Source of the DNA: Anaerolineales bacterium
GTDB taxonomy: Bacteria; Chloroflexota; Anaerolineae; Anaerolineales; Villigracilaceae
NCBI GenBank assembly: GCA_023382575.1
Contig: JAHDWC010000015.1
Span: 3,009-37,653 of the forward strand
Length of the DNA stretch: 34,645 nt
Reading direction: 5' to 3'
Shown here: positions 1-7,375 of the stretch, in pieces
Numbering within the stretch: the stretch's first letter is position 1
Layout: each line of letters begins with the position of its first letter
Position numbers and translations under genes: made by a program
Notes under the pieces: model-generated
What the model was told of the DNA's origin: nothing
What the model saw: the letters and a program-made list of their open reading frames with translations, nothing else
Database searches by the model: none

Positions 1-780
1 GACAAACTGGGTCGGAAGGTTCCCCCACCCGTGTCGGACTCCATCCCGACCCGACCCAAACGACCGCCGACCCAGGTGCAACTGCTCGATGAAGCCGTGT
101 CGGAAGCGCGTGCTTGTGTGCAGACTTCGCCTGCCTGGCCGTATCTATCCAAGCGCGGTGTCACACCTTACACCGCATTGGTCTATGGTCTCGGCTATGG
201 CATTCCCGTTCCCCATGTCCATCGCGAGATCCTGGACGCTGCCAAACAATCCATGATGGTCAGGCGGGACGGCACATGGTTGTGGGTGGGTGGAGTCGTG
301 TATGCCGACCCGCCGATCCACCCGGCTGTGATGAACGTGCGCTATATCCCCGAGGAGCAATTGCCCAAGGGCACGCGCAATTTCACCCCGGCAAAGAATC
401 ACAAGACCTGGGGCAACCGCGTGCAGCCGCTTGGCAGCTGGCGCATCACCCCTGACACACGCACGATCATCGTCTTGGAAGGACTGTTCGATATGCTCAT
501 CACCGCCCAGAAGATCCAACAGCTTGGATACGCTGCTGACACGGTCGCGGTCTACACCAATGGCGCCAGTCCCTCGGCGAGAATGCACCAGTGGTTCCGC
601 GAACATCCGCAGTACGAATACCTGCTGCTGCGCGACCCGGATCAAGCCGGCATCGAATGGGCACAAAGTGTATCGGCATCCATCCGACACGGTGGCGCGA
701 AAGTCCACACCCTGCGACCTCCCGACCAACTCGACCCGGACGAAGCCATCCTGAGCGGATGGTGGCCGTCCATTCCATAA
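1..780 (+). CDS. Toprim-domain DNA primase-like protein, 5' truncated by window edge
   Basis: The frame is open from base 1, so the protein very probably starts outside the window; GTG at 31 is the first candidate start inside it, with a weak GGAAGG upstream. The visible part contains a segment like the linker of DnaG-type primases (YLSKRGVTPYTALVYGLGYG, from about residue 38 after GTG) followed by a Toprim fold: the Glu motif VLEGLFD near residue 151 and the acidic motif LLRDPDQAG near residue 200. These residues bind metal in primases and topoisomerases. A CHC2 zinc finger, if present, would lie upstream. With the SSB and clamp genes downstream it fits an element-encoded replication module. 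A Toprim nuclease of another family is the alternative. Toprim assignment is firm; primase activity is inferred. Confidence 0.8.
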   Translation, partial: DKLGRKVPPPVSDSIPTRPKRPPTQVQLLDEAVSEARACVQTSPAWPYLSKRGVTPYTALVYGLGYGIPVPHVHREILDAAKQSMMVRRDGTWLWVGGVVYADPPIHPAVMNVRYIPEEQLPKGTRNFTPAKNHKTWGNRVQPLGSWRITPDTRTIIVLEGLFDMLITAQKIQQLGYAADTVAVYTNGASPSARMHQWFREHPQYEYLLLRDPDQAGIEWAQSVSASIRHGGAKVHTLRPPDQLDPDEAILSGWWPSIP

Positions 781-797
781 CTTCAACTCATTCACCG

Positions 798-839
798 AAT
801 CGGGGAGCGATCTTGTATCGCTCCCCGATTTCCATTTTT
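798..839 (+). terminator. Hairpin with T-rich tail directly before an RBS
   Basis: Perfect 14-bp stem AATCGGGGAGCGAT (798-811) with its complement at 817-830 and a 5-nt loop, followed by TCCATTTTT. AAGGAG starts at 841 and ATG at 855, so the hairpin ends 25 nt before the start codon. It has the form of an intrinsic terminator but leaves no room for a promoter for the next gene. Confidence 0.8.
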
Positions 840-854
840 CAAGGAGAAAACTGC

Positions 855-995
855 ATGTCTGCATTGACCCTCTTCGCATCCATCCTCGCCAGCCTGTTCC
901 TGATCTGGGCGATCTGGTTCATCGTCCGTCTGATCCAATACATTGGCTCCGGTGAGTATGAAATGGACCAGCGCCTGCGTGAGATCTGCAAATAA
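855..995 (+). CDS. 46-residue single-pass membrane protein
   Basis: ATG at 855 is preceded by AAGGAG at 841-846. The 46-residue product is hydrophobic from residue 3 to about 31 (LFASILASLFLIWAIWFIV is the core), followed by a short charged tail EMDQRLREICK that should lie in the cytoplasm by the positive-inside rule only weakly. It is too short for any family call. It stands first in the module before ssb, with 17 nt between them. It could be a holin-like or regulatory peptide, but nothing in the sequence decides this. Confidence 0.6.
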   Translation: MSALTLFASILASLFLIWAIWFIVRLIQYIGSGEYEMDQRLREICK

Positions 996-1012
996 TCCCA
1001 TAGGAGTTTTCA

Positions 1013-1414
1013 ATGTCCAAACAATACAACAAAACCATTTTCATCGGTCATCTCGGCGGTGAACCCGAGATGCGTTTCACACCCTCCGGCACGCCGGTCA
1101 CGGTCTTCAACGTCGCCACCCACGACCAGTATCCCAACGAGAAGGGCGAGATCATCAAGGTCACGACCTGGTTCCGCTGCACCGCCTGGGGCAAGCTGGC
1201 CGAGATCTGCAAACAATACCTGCAAAAGGGCAGTAAGGTCCTGATCGAAGGCAGGCTCACCCCGGACAAGTCCAGCGGTCGTCCACGCATCTGGACGCGA
1301 CAGGACGGCACGGCGGCTGCGGATTACGAACTCAAGATCATGGAGATCCATTTTCTGGACAGCCGCACGGAGGAGAACGAAGTACCTGTTGCACAGGCGG
1401 AGGAGGAGGCATGA
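1013..1414 (+). CDS. ssb: Single-stranded DNA-binding protein
   Basis: 133 residues, beginning MSKQYNKTIFIGHLGGEPEM, the classic first strands of a bacterial SSB OB fold; VTTWFRCTAWGKLAEICKQYLQKG and KVLIEGRL follow in the expected order through residue 84. SSB coats single-stranded DNA during replication and repair. The protein ends in an acidic stretch EEEA and lacks the DDDIPF-type tip that recruits partner proteins in chromosomal SSBs, so it is probably a mobile-element paralogue rather than the housekeeping copy. TAGGAG precedes the ATG. Its stop overlaps the next start (ATGA), indicating translational coupling. Family identity is certain. Confidence 0.95.
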   Translation: MSKQYNKTIFIGHLGGEPEMRFTPSGTPVTVFNVATHDQYPNEKGEIIKVTTWFRCTAWGKLAEICKQYLQKGSKVLIEGRLTPDKSSGRPRIWTRQDGTAAADYELKIMEIHFLDSRTEENEVPVAQAEEEA

Positions 1415-1560
1415 ACGCCGAACAACTGCGCTCGCTAACCCGCCTCTTGGATTACATCGCAGAGGATGAGCAGAAACACTTCGAAGCCTCTTCACCTGAA
1501 GAACGCGATAACCACATCTACCTCGACATCCTGATCCTACAGGACTATCTCACCCAATAA
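1411..1560 (+). CDS. 49-residue acidic hypothetical protein coupled to ssb
   Basis: ATG at 1411 overlaps the ssb stop codon as ATGA and lies just behind a purine-rich GGAGGAGG stretch in the ssb end that can serve as its ribosome site. The 49-residue product begins MNAEQLRSLTRLLDYIAEDE and is strongly acidic and probably all-helical. I do not recognise a family. The overlap, the intact frame and the position between ssb and the clamp gene argue it is real and may act with one of them. Confidence 0.6.
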   Translation: MNAEQLRSLTRLLDYIAEDEQKHFEASSPEERDNHIYLDILILQDYLTQ

Positions 1561-1577
1561 CAAGGAGACCCCAACTC

Positions 1578-2744
1578 ATGATCACCCTGCAACAAGACCT
1601 GCTGCAAGCGGCATTGAATGCCGTGACCCGTGCCAGCGCAAAGAACAGCCTGCAAGCCGCCTTCGCTCTCGTGCATCTGAACGTCAGCACCGAAGGCATC
1701 TTGCACCTGTCCTGCTTCAACGGCGAGACCGCTGCGCGCGCCAGCCTGAACGTGGATTGCAATGAAGACCTTGCGGTTTGCGTGGATGCCGCCACATTCA
1801 AAGCCGTGGTGGAGACTCTCGCCGGGCAGATACGCCTGCACATCGATGGCAGCGCGCTCGTCATTCAAGGCGCTTCCACTCGGACCTCACTGCGCATCGT
1901 TGACGAAGCCCTGCCCATGCTGGATGAGAACGACTTGCATCCATTGTCCACCTGTACTGGCAGCACCTTCCGCAGCTTGCTGCGCGTGTTGCCCTTTGCC
2001 TCGACCGATGAGTCGCGCGCCATCCTGCAGGTCGTGCATCTCATGCTGGACAAGACCCAAGCCGTAGCACTGGCTGCCGATGGATACACCGCTGGTCAGG
2101 TACTCGAAGTCCTGGAAGGACCGCGCGACTCTATTGCCGTGTCCCTGCCCATCAGCAGCGTGCGCCTGTTGTCCAGTCTGATCGAGGAGCGCGACACGGT
2201 GCGCATGGGAAACTATGGCGCCAACCGCGCGCTCTTTCAGATCAGCAACGCAGAGTCCTCCAAGAACCTGATGCTTGCAACCGTCACAGTGGATGGAAAC
2301 TTTCCTGCCGCGCAGATCAAGACCTTGCTCGGCGATGCGCGCGCGAACGCGGTTGCGACCCTGCAGGTTCAACAAGCGAGCCTGCTGCAATCGATCCGCA
2401 TGGTGAATGCGATGGGCACGCAAAGCACCTTCCTCAAAGCCGTGAACGGTGTGGCGAAGATCGCCTCCGCAGAAACCGAGACCGGACAGGCGCGCAACAT
2501 CCTGGAGGCAATCACCAGTGGGGAGAACGCCCAAGCCTGGCTGTCTGCGCTCTACCTCAAACGCGCTGCCGAAGCGATCAAGGGCGAACTGACCCTGCAG
2601 ATTACGAGCAACACCAAACCACTCATGATCGAAGCCGGGAACTTCACCGCGGTCATCATGCCAATGCTCTCGGACGGCTTCAAGGATCCCTTCCCCGAAG
2701 ACGAAGCCATCGCGATCAGCCTGCCCGAGATGGTAATGGCATAA
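1578..2744 (+). CDS. dnaN: DNA polymerase III beta sliding clamp homologue
   Basis: 388 residues, the usual length of the bacterial clamp. It starts MITLQQDLLQAALNAVTRAS, matching the first helix where family members carry LxxALxxVxRAV, and shows three repeated domains with the ring-type strands RIVDEALPML near 115, VTVDGNFPAAQIKTLL near 245 (the family's vdgkyPdy motif) and the C-terminal TAVIMPM at about 361, equivalent to yvlMPmrl. The clamp ties polymerases to DNA. Sequence is divergent from chromosomal DnaN, so it is likely an element-borne second clamp. AAGGAG precedes ATG 1578. Start is secure because the domain begins immediately. Confidence 0.85.
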   Translation: MITLQQDLLQAALNAVTRASAKNSLQAAFALVHLNVSTEGILHLSCFNGETAARASLNVDCNEDLAVCVDAATFKAVVETLAGQIRLHIDGSALVIQGASTRTSLRIVDEALPMLDENDLHPLSTCTGSTFRSLLRVLPFASTDESRAILQVVHLMLDKTQAVALAADGYTAGQVLEVLEGPRDSIAVSLPISSVRLLSSLIEERDTVRMGNYGANRALFQISNAESSKNLMLATVTVDGNFPAAQIKTLLGDARANAVATLQVQQASLLQSIRMVNAMGTQSTFLKAVNGVAKIASAETETGQARNILEAITSGENAQAWLSALYLKRAAEAIKGELTLQITSNTKPLMIEAGNFTAVIMPMLSDGFKDPFPEDEAIAISLPEMVMA

Positions 2745-2756
2745 CAAACATCAAAC

Positions 2757-2788
2757 AAAGACGGCGCACCGATCGGTGCGCCGTCTTT
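2757..2788 (+). terminator. 32-bp perfect palindrome between clamp gene and radC
   Basis: AAAGACGGCGCACCGA is followed immediately by its exact complement, ending in CTTT. It is symmetric, so it can act on either strand. AAGGAG follows at 2797 and the radC ATG at 2808, 20 nt after the stem. Confidence 0.8.
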
Positions 2789-2807
2789 CATTTCCCAAGG
2801 AGTCTTC

Positions 2808-3512
2808 ATGAACACTCTACTGCACGTCCAATCCCCGTATACCCAACCGCGCCTCAAGACCATGCCGCTGCGCGAACAGCCCGCCTATCGCGTCACTCAG
2901 GATGCGACATCCTGCAACCAAACCGAGTTGCTCGCCGCCCTGATCGGCGGGCAGAAACAGATCGAGATCGCCCAGGACCTGCTGGCGCATTTCGGGGACG
3001 ACATCCGCCGCATTTATCAAGCCCATCCGCAGGAATTGGCCAGGGTGAAGGGCATCAACCAGGCGACCGCCGTGCGCATCAAAGCTGCGCTCCATCTGGG
3101 GCTGCGTCTCAGTCTGCCAGCCGATGAACGCATCGCGATCAACTCGCCTGCCGATGCCGCCGCACTGGTGCAATCCGAGATGACGCTGCTGGAAAAGGAA
3201 CACCTGCGCGTGCTGCTGCTGGATCGCCGCAACCGTGTGTTGGAGATCGTCGAAGTCTACCAGGGCTCGGTCAACTCTTCACAGGTGCGCATCGCCGAAG
3301 TCTTCCAGCCTGCTGTCACCCGCAATGCTTGCGCGATCATCGTGGTCCACAATCATCCCTCCGGTGATCCAACCCCTTCACCCGATGATGTCGCTGTAAC
3401 CCGCGCAATGGTGCAGGCAGGCAAATTACTGGACATCGATGTGCTTGATCATCTTGTGATCGGACAGGGCAAATGGGTCAGCCTCAAGGAACGCGGGCTG
3501 GGCTTTGGGTAG
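2808..3512 (+). CDS. radC: RadC-family JAB/MPN-domain protein
   Basis: 234 residues, full length for RadC. An N-terminal helix-hairpin-helix region (LARVKGINQATAVRIKAAL, 78-96) is followed by the MPN/JAMM core. The metal motif is H181-N-H183-PSGDPTPS-P-D-D194, matching HxHx7SxxD. RadC proteins are widespread on mobile elements and phages; the molecular activity of the family is not settled, with metal-dependent hydrolase or nuclease-like roles proposed and a link to recombination. It heads a two-gene module behind a hairpin, with AAGGAG at 2797-2802. Family assignment is certain, function is not. Confidence 0.93.
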   Translation: MNTLLHVQSPYTQPRLKTMPLREQPAYRVTQDATSCNQTELLAALIGGQKQIEIAQDLLAHFGDDIRRIYQAHPQELARVKGINQATAVRIKAALHLGLRLSLPADERIAINSPADAAALVQSEMTLLEKEHLRVLLLDRRNRVLEIVEVYQGSVNSSQVRIAEVFQPAVTRNACAIIVVHNHPSGDPTPSPDDVAVTRAMVQAGKLLDIDVLDHLVIGQGKWVSLKERGLGFG

Positions 3513-3520
3513 GGGGAATT

Positions 3521-3883
3521 ATGCAACTGACTCTCGATCTGACTTTTACTCTTGCGCCATCTCGCAAACGATTGCAAGTCACCACTTGGTTGGATGCTGG
3601 CTGGGCAACTGCCTGCCTGGGCTTCACCAAGCAGGTGGAGATCAGCCAGTCCCTGAATGATGCCCTGCAACATGGCAATGAGGACGATCATGACCAGCAG
3701 CTCTACGACGCGCTCTGGCTTGCCCATCACCATCTGGCGCTTGCGCAACGTCCCTCCCTTTCCTTCACCTTCGATTATCTCCACGATGACAAAGTCAAAG
3801 GTCGATATGTGGAATATCACTTGTGCCTGCATGTGGAGGAAACCAAAGAGTTGATATTGCTGGGGCGGATACAGGATTTCTAA
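3521..3883 (+). CDS. 120-residue hypothetical protein
   Basis: ATG 3521 lies 8 nt after the radC stop, with AGGGGG between as ribosome site. The product (MQLTLDLTFTLAPSRKRLQV...) is soluble, rich in His and Leu in its centre (LAHHHLALAQR) and mainly beta at its N-terminus. No family is recognised. It is followed at once by a strong terminator. The frame also extends upstream into radC, but that start would overlap radC without a ribosome site. Confidence 0.6.
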   Translation: MQLTLDLTFTLAPSRKRLQVTTWLDAGWATACLGFTKQVEISQSLNDALQHGNEDDHDQQLYDALWLAHHHLALAQRPSLSFTFDYLHDDKVKGRYVEYHLCLHVEETKELILLGRIQDF

Positions 3884-3920
3884 AAAAGGATGTGAGCCTC
3901 AACGAGGCTCACATCCTTTT
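3884..3920. terminator. Bidirectional intrinsic terminator between convergent genes
   Basis: AAAAGGATGTGAGCCTC and its complement flank an AAC loop; the right arm ends in CTTTT and the left begins AAAA, so it can stop transcripts from both sides. It separates the plus-strand radC module from the minus-strand anti-sigma gene. Confidence 0.85.
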
Positions 3921-3953
3921 CGCTTCATCACCCATCTAGGATGGTGGTCAATA

Positions 3954-4817
3954 TTACGGAATAGATTCTGCCAAATGAAGCAAATCCTGCTTGGTCATTG
4001 TCGTTGATACCGTGATCAAGGAATACGTCCTTCCCTCGTTTTCCCAAATCAGTGTCAACCCATTTGTTCCATCGTCGAATGACTTCCACCGCGAGGGATT
4101 CCATGTTTGAACCGGGCCGGACAGATCTGCAATGCCCATAATTCCATGAAAAAACACAGCAGGTTGATCATGTACCGTGAGCACTTCCTGTTTATTTTCC
4201 GGCCTAACCGTGATGTATATTGCAAGCGTGCAATCGGATCTTCGATCGTGCAGCAAATCATCCGGGTCATGGAATTGACCGTTCAAGCATGAGCCTTGCA
4301 TAACTTCAAGTTGGATCAATTCCCCGATTTCATTTTCCCACTGAAACAACGCAGACGATGGGGGTGTCTCGATAATCGAGGCATAGTACAGGGCCGCCTG
4401 CTCTTGAAGGACATAACCGGAGGGAACCCAGCCTGGAAGTTTCGCGAAGAAGGGGTGGTCGCTGGAGATCCTGTCGGGACTTAATGGACTCCACACCATC
4501 GAATACGACACGCTCTCTTCTGCAGGTTGTGTATTCGGAGGTTCATCACTGACAAGAACTGTAACACCTCGAACCGTTATCTTCTCAATGATATCGTGCA
4601 TGACCGTAAGAGCGGTAACCCGGGCAGTTGGTGACACCATCAGGATCAAAGTGATCAGACACAGCGTTGCCACTGCAATCGTAGCGATCCGTTTCGCAGC
4701 CTGATGTTGCTGGATGACAGGATGATCTTCCTCGCCTTGCATAAGTTTTGTATACAAGGAGCGGGCAAACTCCGGTGATGGGGATTGGTACATCAGGTGA
4801 ATAAAATCGTCGTTCAT
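3954..4817 (-). CDS. Membrane-anchored anti-sigma factor-like protein (DUF4367-type)
   Basis: 287 residues from ATG 4817, which overlaps the sigma gene's stop (ATGA) and has GGGAG 8-9 nt upstream; an ATG 15 nt earlier lies inside the sigma gene. A short cytoplasmic N-terminus carrying acidic and helical segments precedes one membrane helix at about 44-60 (IATIAVATLCLITLILMV), then a large outer domain. The end, LIWENEGRTYSLITVSTTMTKQDLLHLAESI (read as two halves), has the strand-plus-helix pattern of DUF4367, found in anti-sigma factors. Partner of the ECF sigma factor upstream: it would hold the sigma factor at the membrane until a signal. No ZAS-type zinc motif is visible. Role inferred from context. 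Confidence 0.7.
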   Translation of the reverse strand: MNDDFIHLMYQSPSPEFARSLYTKLMQGEEDHPVIQQHQAAKRIATIAVATLCLITLILMVSPTARVTALTVMHDIIEKITVRGVTVLVSDEPPNTQPAEESVSYSMVWSPLSPDRISSDHPFFAKLPGWVPSGYVLQEQAALYYASIIETPPSSALFQWENEIGELIQLEVMQGSCLNGQFHDPDDLLHDRRSDCTLAIYITVRPENKQEVLTVHDQPAVFFHGIMGIADLSGPVQTWNPSRWKSFDDGTNGLTLIWENEGRTYSLITVSTTMTKQDLLHLAESIP

Positions 4818-5350
4818 GATCGTTTCTCCCATGCAGTACGTAATTGCTGCATAACACGGTGAAGAATGGTGCCGACATTGGATTCGCTTATGCCCTGGAG
4901 CTGGGCGATCTTGCGATTGGTAAGACCCGCACCGTATTTGAGCGCCACCAGTTCGCGGTCACGATCCGATAGCTGACCAAGCAGCATTGAAAGTTTTTCG
5001 ATGTCCGAACGTCGCTGGACCAAACTCTCCAAGGGTTCATCATCGGATACGTTGACAGCATTTTCGAGCGAGACCTCGTCTCGTGCTCTTCGAAAATAAT
5101 CGGATGCCAGGTTCCTGGCGATCGTGAATAACCAGGTTGAGAATGCGGACAGGTCGTTCCGATATTGGTGGCGATTCTTCCAGGCTTTCTCGAAAGTTTC
5201 AGCAGTCAAATCCTCAGCCAGTCGGGCATCGCCGACATGATAGCGGAAGTAGTTGTAGATACGGGGCAATTCGGTGCGATATACAGCTTCCCAGTCTGCT
5301 TTCCTGATGGCAAGGAGTGTTTTTTCCCAAAAACGAGGTGAGTTCGTCAT
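4814..5350 (-). CDS. ECF-type RNA polymerase sigma factor
   Basis: 178 residues. Region 2: YNYFRYHVGDARLAEDLTAE and FEKAWKNRHQYRN, FSTWLFTIARNLASDYFRR (about 32-88), the usual core-binding and -10 recognition helices. Region 4: LSDRDRELVALKYGAGLTNRKIA and ISESNVGTILHRVMQQLR (about 127-172), the helix-turn-helix for -35 recognition. The gene overlaps the anti-sigma gene by ATGA. No Shine-Dalgarno precedes ATG 5350, and a TATAAT lies 8 nt upstream, suggesting a leaderless message. Sigma factors of this group usually control their own operon and a membrane-stress or extracytoplasmic regulon. Confidence 0.93.
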   Translation of the reverse strand: MTNSPRFWEKTLLAIRKADWEAVYRTELPRIYNYFRYHVGDARLAEDLTAETFEKAWKNRHQYRNDLSAFSTWLFTIARNLASDYFRRARDEVSLENAVNVSDDEPLESLVQRRSDIEKLSMLLGQLSDRDRELVALKYGAGLTNRKIAQLQGISESNVGTILHRVMQQLRTAWEKRS

Positions 5351-5358
5351 TCTATAAA

Positions 5359-5364
5359 ATTATA
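5359..5364 (-). promoter_or_regulatory. Candidate -10 element of a leaderless sigma-factor transcript
   Basis: On the minus strand TATAAT (5364 to 5359) stands 8 nt before the sigma ATG at 5350, and there is no ribosome site between. This is the spacing seen for leaderless promoters. No good -35 box is visible; GTGATA at the 17-nt position is weak. Confidence 0.4.
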
Positions 5365-5510
5365 CGTTTTCGCCGGGAGAGTATCACATTGCAAAATATG
5401 TCCAGGAAAACCCTGCGAAATTTCAACAGAAAATCCCTTCCTGAACTACCGTTTGCACTTAGCAGTAATCTCAATAAACGAACGAACTTGACCTTGCTGA
5501 AGCCCTATCC

Positions 5511-5556
5511 AGCGGGCAAGACATGGCTTCCAAAGAGCCATGTCTTGCCCGCTTTT
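5511..5556 (+). terminator. Intrinsic terminator/attenuator hairpin with no gene before it
   Basis: AGCGGGCAAGACATGGCT and its exact complement (18 bp) around a 7-nt loop, ending in TTTT. No plus-strand gene lies within 1.6 kb upstream, so it either ends readthrough or works as an attenuator for the downstream gene. AGAGGAG follows at 5566. Confidence 0.75.
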
Positions 5557-5579
5557 AGTCTGTTCAGAGGAGTAATCAT

Positions 5580-5591
5580 ATGCCGTATTAA
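5580..5591 (+). other. Three-codon minigene behind a strong RBS
   Basis: AGAGGAG (5566-5572) sits 7 nt before ATG CCG TAT TAA. The spacing from hairpin to ATG (27 nt) matches the other hairpin-RBS-ATG cassettes. It may be a leader peptide, or the start of a lost gene whose frame closed. Confidence 0.35.
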
Positions 5592-5670
5592 ATCGAAATC
5601 AAAATGTCCTTTACACGAACCTACAGATCTTTCTCCCATATATCCAACCCACAATTACAAGGAGCAAATT

Positions 5671-6435
5671 ATGTCTTACACATCCGAATACAAACGCATC
5701 CAACCCGTGCTCGACCTGGCACGCGAATTGGACATCGCCAGCAACCCCGATCCCGCCGCGATCTTCGAAGCAGGCAGCGGCGGCTTCCAAGTCTGGTGTA
5801 CGCCGCAGGATCACCCCAAAGGCTGGGATGGCATCGTGATGACTCCCGGCGCCTTCTCCAAGCCCTGCGAGTATGTGGGCAGTGTGCAATGGAAATGGGA
5901 GGACGAGTCCATTGTGGCGCTGGAGATCGAGACCAGTGCTTACGCCCTGGCGGATCAGAAACCGGACGAGTATTGCAACCTGACCGCCATTCCCCGCGAT
6001 TTCCACCGCCGCACGATCTTCAACCGCGATGCCGATATTGAGTGGCTCAAGGAGAAGATCACCTGGCTATTCGCCAAAGCCGGTGTGCCCCTGCCGCCCT
6101 TTGAATATCGACAGGCGCCGCTCTCCGAGCTGGGTCCCTATCTGCTCGCCCACTACCTTTCCGAGAGCGATGAATATGTGGTGATCGTCTCGCCGGAGCT
6201 CGACCCGGAGGAATTTTGCAAACCGGGCTATCACCTGGCGCGCACGCTCCCGATCTGGAAGGCGGGCGACTTCCCCGCCGATGTCATCCTGCGTCCGGAT
6301 CATGAGTACCAGGAAGTGGACGACGAACCCGATGAGGGACCGCTGGTGGAACAGTACGAGAACGCCGCGCGCCTCGGCGATGACAACTGGCTGGACTACG
6401 CCTACGAAGACCGCATCAGCGGTTGGGATGAATAG
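5671..6435 (+). CDS. 254-residue hypothetical protein
   Basis: ATG 5671 is preceded by AAGGAG; the upstream extension of the frame is not credible coding sequence. The soluble product begins MSYTSEYKRIQPVLDLAREL. It is acidic near the C-terminus (EYQEVDDEPDEGPLVEQYEN) and rich in Trp and Pro. No recognisable motif, membrane segment or signal peptide. It forms a module of its own: hairpins lie before and 10 nt after it. Codon use matches the neighbouring replication genes, so it belongs to the same element. Confidence 0.65.
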   Translation: MSYTSEYKRIQPVLDLARELDIASNPDPAAIFEAGSGGFQVWCTPQDHPKGWDGIVMTPGAFSKPCEYVGSVQWKWEDESIVALEIETSAYALADQKPDEYCNLTAIPRDFHRRTIFNRDADIEWLKEKITWLFAKAGVPLPPFEYRQAPLSELGPYLLAHYLSESDEYVVIVSPELDPEEFCKPGYHLARTLPIWKAGDFPADVILRPDHEYQEVDDEPDEGPLVEQYENAARLGDDNWLDYAYEDRISGWDE

Positions 6436-6444
6436 ATCAAACAA

Positions 6445-6475
6445 TGGAGGACAGCACGTGCTGTCCTCCAACTTT
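6445..6475 (+). terminator. 26-bp perfect palindrome with T tail before an RBS
   Basis: TGGAGGACAGCAC is followed directly by its complement (6458-6470), then ACTTTTTC. AAGGAG begins at 6479 and ATG at 6493, 23 nt after the stem. Confidence 0.8.
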
Positions 6476-6492
6476 TTCAAGGAGAAACCCAA

Positions 6493-6891
6493 ATGACCAC
6501 GCTCTTTCAAGAAACCATCGAACACCTGCTCAAGTCCCACAACCTGCTGGAAGATTTCCAGACCAAAGATTCTTTCCATGTACGCTTTGAGAAAACCGGC
6601 TATCAGCCGCTGGTGATCGAACGCCACGGTGACATGATCTCCGTCGCGCATTACTTCGAACAGAATGGCGACCTGATCGCCGACCCGGATGTCGAATTGC
6701 ACTATCCCTCTTGGGTGCCGACCGGCATCACGCAAGCCTTCTTCGGATATCGCACGAAGTTCATCGAACGGAATGGACAGACTTTTATCGACACCCGCTT
6801 CCATAAGGAGGTCTCCGCCTTCCTGAGCCTGTGGGCGCGCAATATCAAGGCACAGGGCTGGGCGGAGGGAGGCAGGGTTTCCCATGACTAA
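6493..6891 (+). CDS. DUF6908-like hypothetical protein
   Basis: 132 residues. The segment VIERHGDMISVAHYFEQNGD (near 38) followed by LIADPDVEL has the pattern SxAHYxxQNGDxxxDPxxE that I associate with a small family (DUF6908/DUF1249-like) common on plasmids and integrative elements; the family's function is unknown. The rest is soluble with a C-terminal helix. AAGGAG at 6479-6484 sets the start. The end overlaps the next gene by 8 nt, so the two are coupled. Confidence 0.65.
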   Translation: MTTLFQETIEHLLKSHNLLEDFQTKDSFHVRFEKTGYQPLVIERHGDMISVAHYFEQNGDLIADPDVELHYPSWVPTGITQAFFGYRTKFIERNGQTFIDTRFHKEVSAFLSLWARNIKAQGWAEGGRVSHD

Positions 6892-7354
6892 CATTCGCTT
6901 TATTTACCTGTACCGCGATTCCAGCAATTACAAGCAGCACGGCGAGGTCATCCTCTCGAATGAAAAGCAGTTGAGTATTGAGGAGATTGATACACAGGTC
7001 CGCGCCTTGTTCTCTGATGGTTTGTTCTTCATCGCCCGGCAGGTGCAACTTGAGGAACGCTTCTTCGCTGTCGTGAATGAGGACGATCATCCCTGGCATG
7101 AATTTGTGCAGGTGGAAGCAACCACCGATCCCACTTTTGATCCCATCCCTGAGGCAAAACGCGATATCACCCAATTCATGAAGGAATTGGAACAGGCACA
7201 TCATAGCGGCTGGGATGAAACCAAAGTGCGTGCCGACCTTATTCAGCAGATCGAAAAGGAACGAGAAGCATTGAAGCGTTGGCTGGTCTCCCAAAGCCAT
7301 GTAGTCAAAATGATGGAAAAACGAACCGATCATCCAAACCAGCACCTAATGTAA
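6884..7354 (+). CDS. 156-residue hypothetical protein
   Basis: ATG 6884 overlaps the previous gene and is preceded by GGAGGGAGG about 10-18 nt upstream within it. The product (MTNIRFIYLYRDSSNYKQHG...) looks like an alpha/beta N-terminal domain to about residue 95, with FFIARQVQLEERFFAV and DDHPWHEFVQV, and a long charged helix 105-150 (IQQIEKEREALKRWLVSQSH) that may form a coiled coil. No family recognised. It is the middle gene of a three-gene module. Confidence 0.6.
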   Translation: MTNIRFIYLYRDSSNYKQHGEVILSNEKQLSIEEIDTQVRALFSDGLFFIARQVQLEERFFAVVNEDDHPWHEFVQVEATTDPTFDPIPEAKRDITQFMKELEQAHHSGWDETKVRADLIQQIEKEREALKRWLVSQSHVVKMMEKRTDHPNQHLM

Positions 7355-7375
7355 AATCAAAATATGGAGACGAAC

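Larger units (their letters stand above)
5365..5670 (+). other. 300-nt non-coding leader of the 254-residue gene
   Basis: No gene is visible on either strand. It holds the divergent start of the sigma operon at its left edge, an intrinsic-terminator hairpin (5511-5556), a strong AGAGGAG with a three-codon reading frame (5580-5591), and the AAGGAG at 5659-5664 that serves ATG 5671. The plus-strand reading frame is open far upstream, but codons there look random and no ribosome site supports it. Confidence 0.6.

Noticed and set aside
5317-5670. Upstream extension of the 254-residue gene back to 5317
   Set aside because: The extension runs through a terminator hairpin and the sigma promoter, looks non-coding, and a proper AAGGAG precedes ATG 5671.
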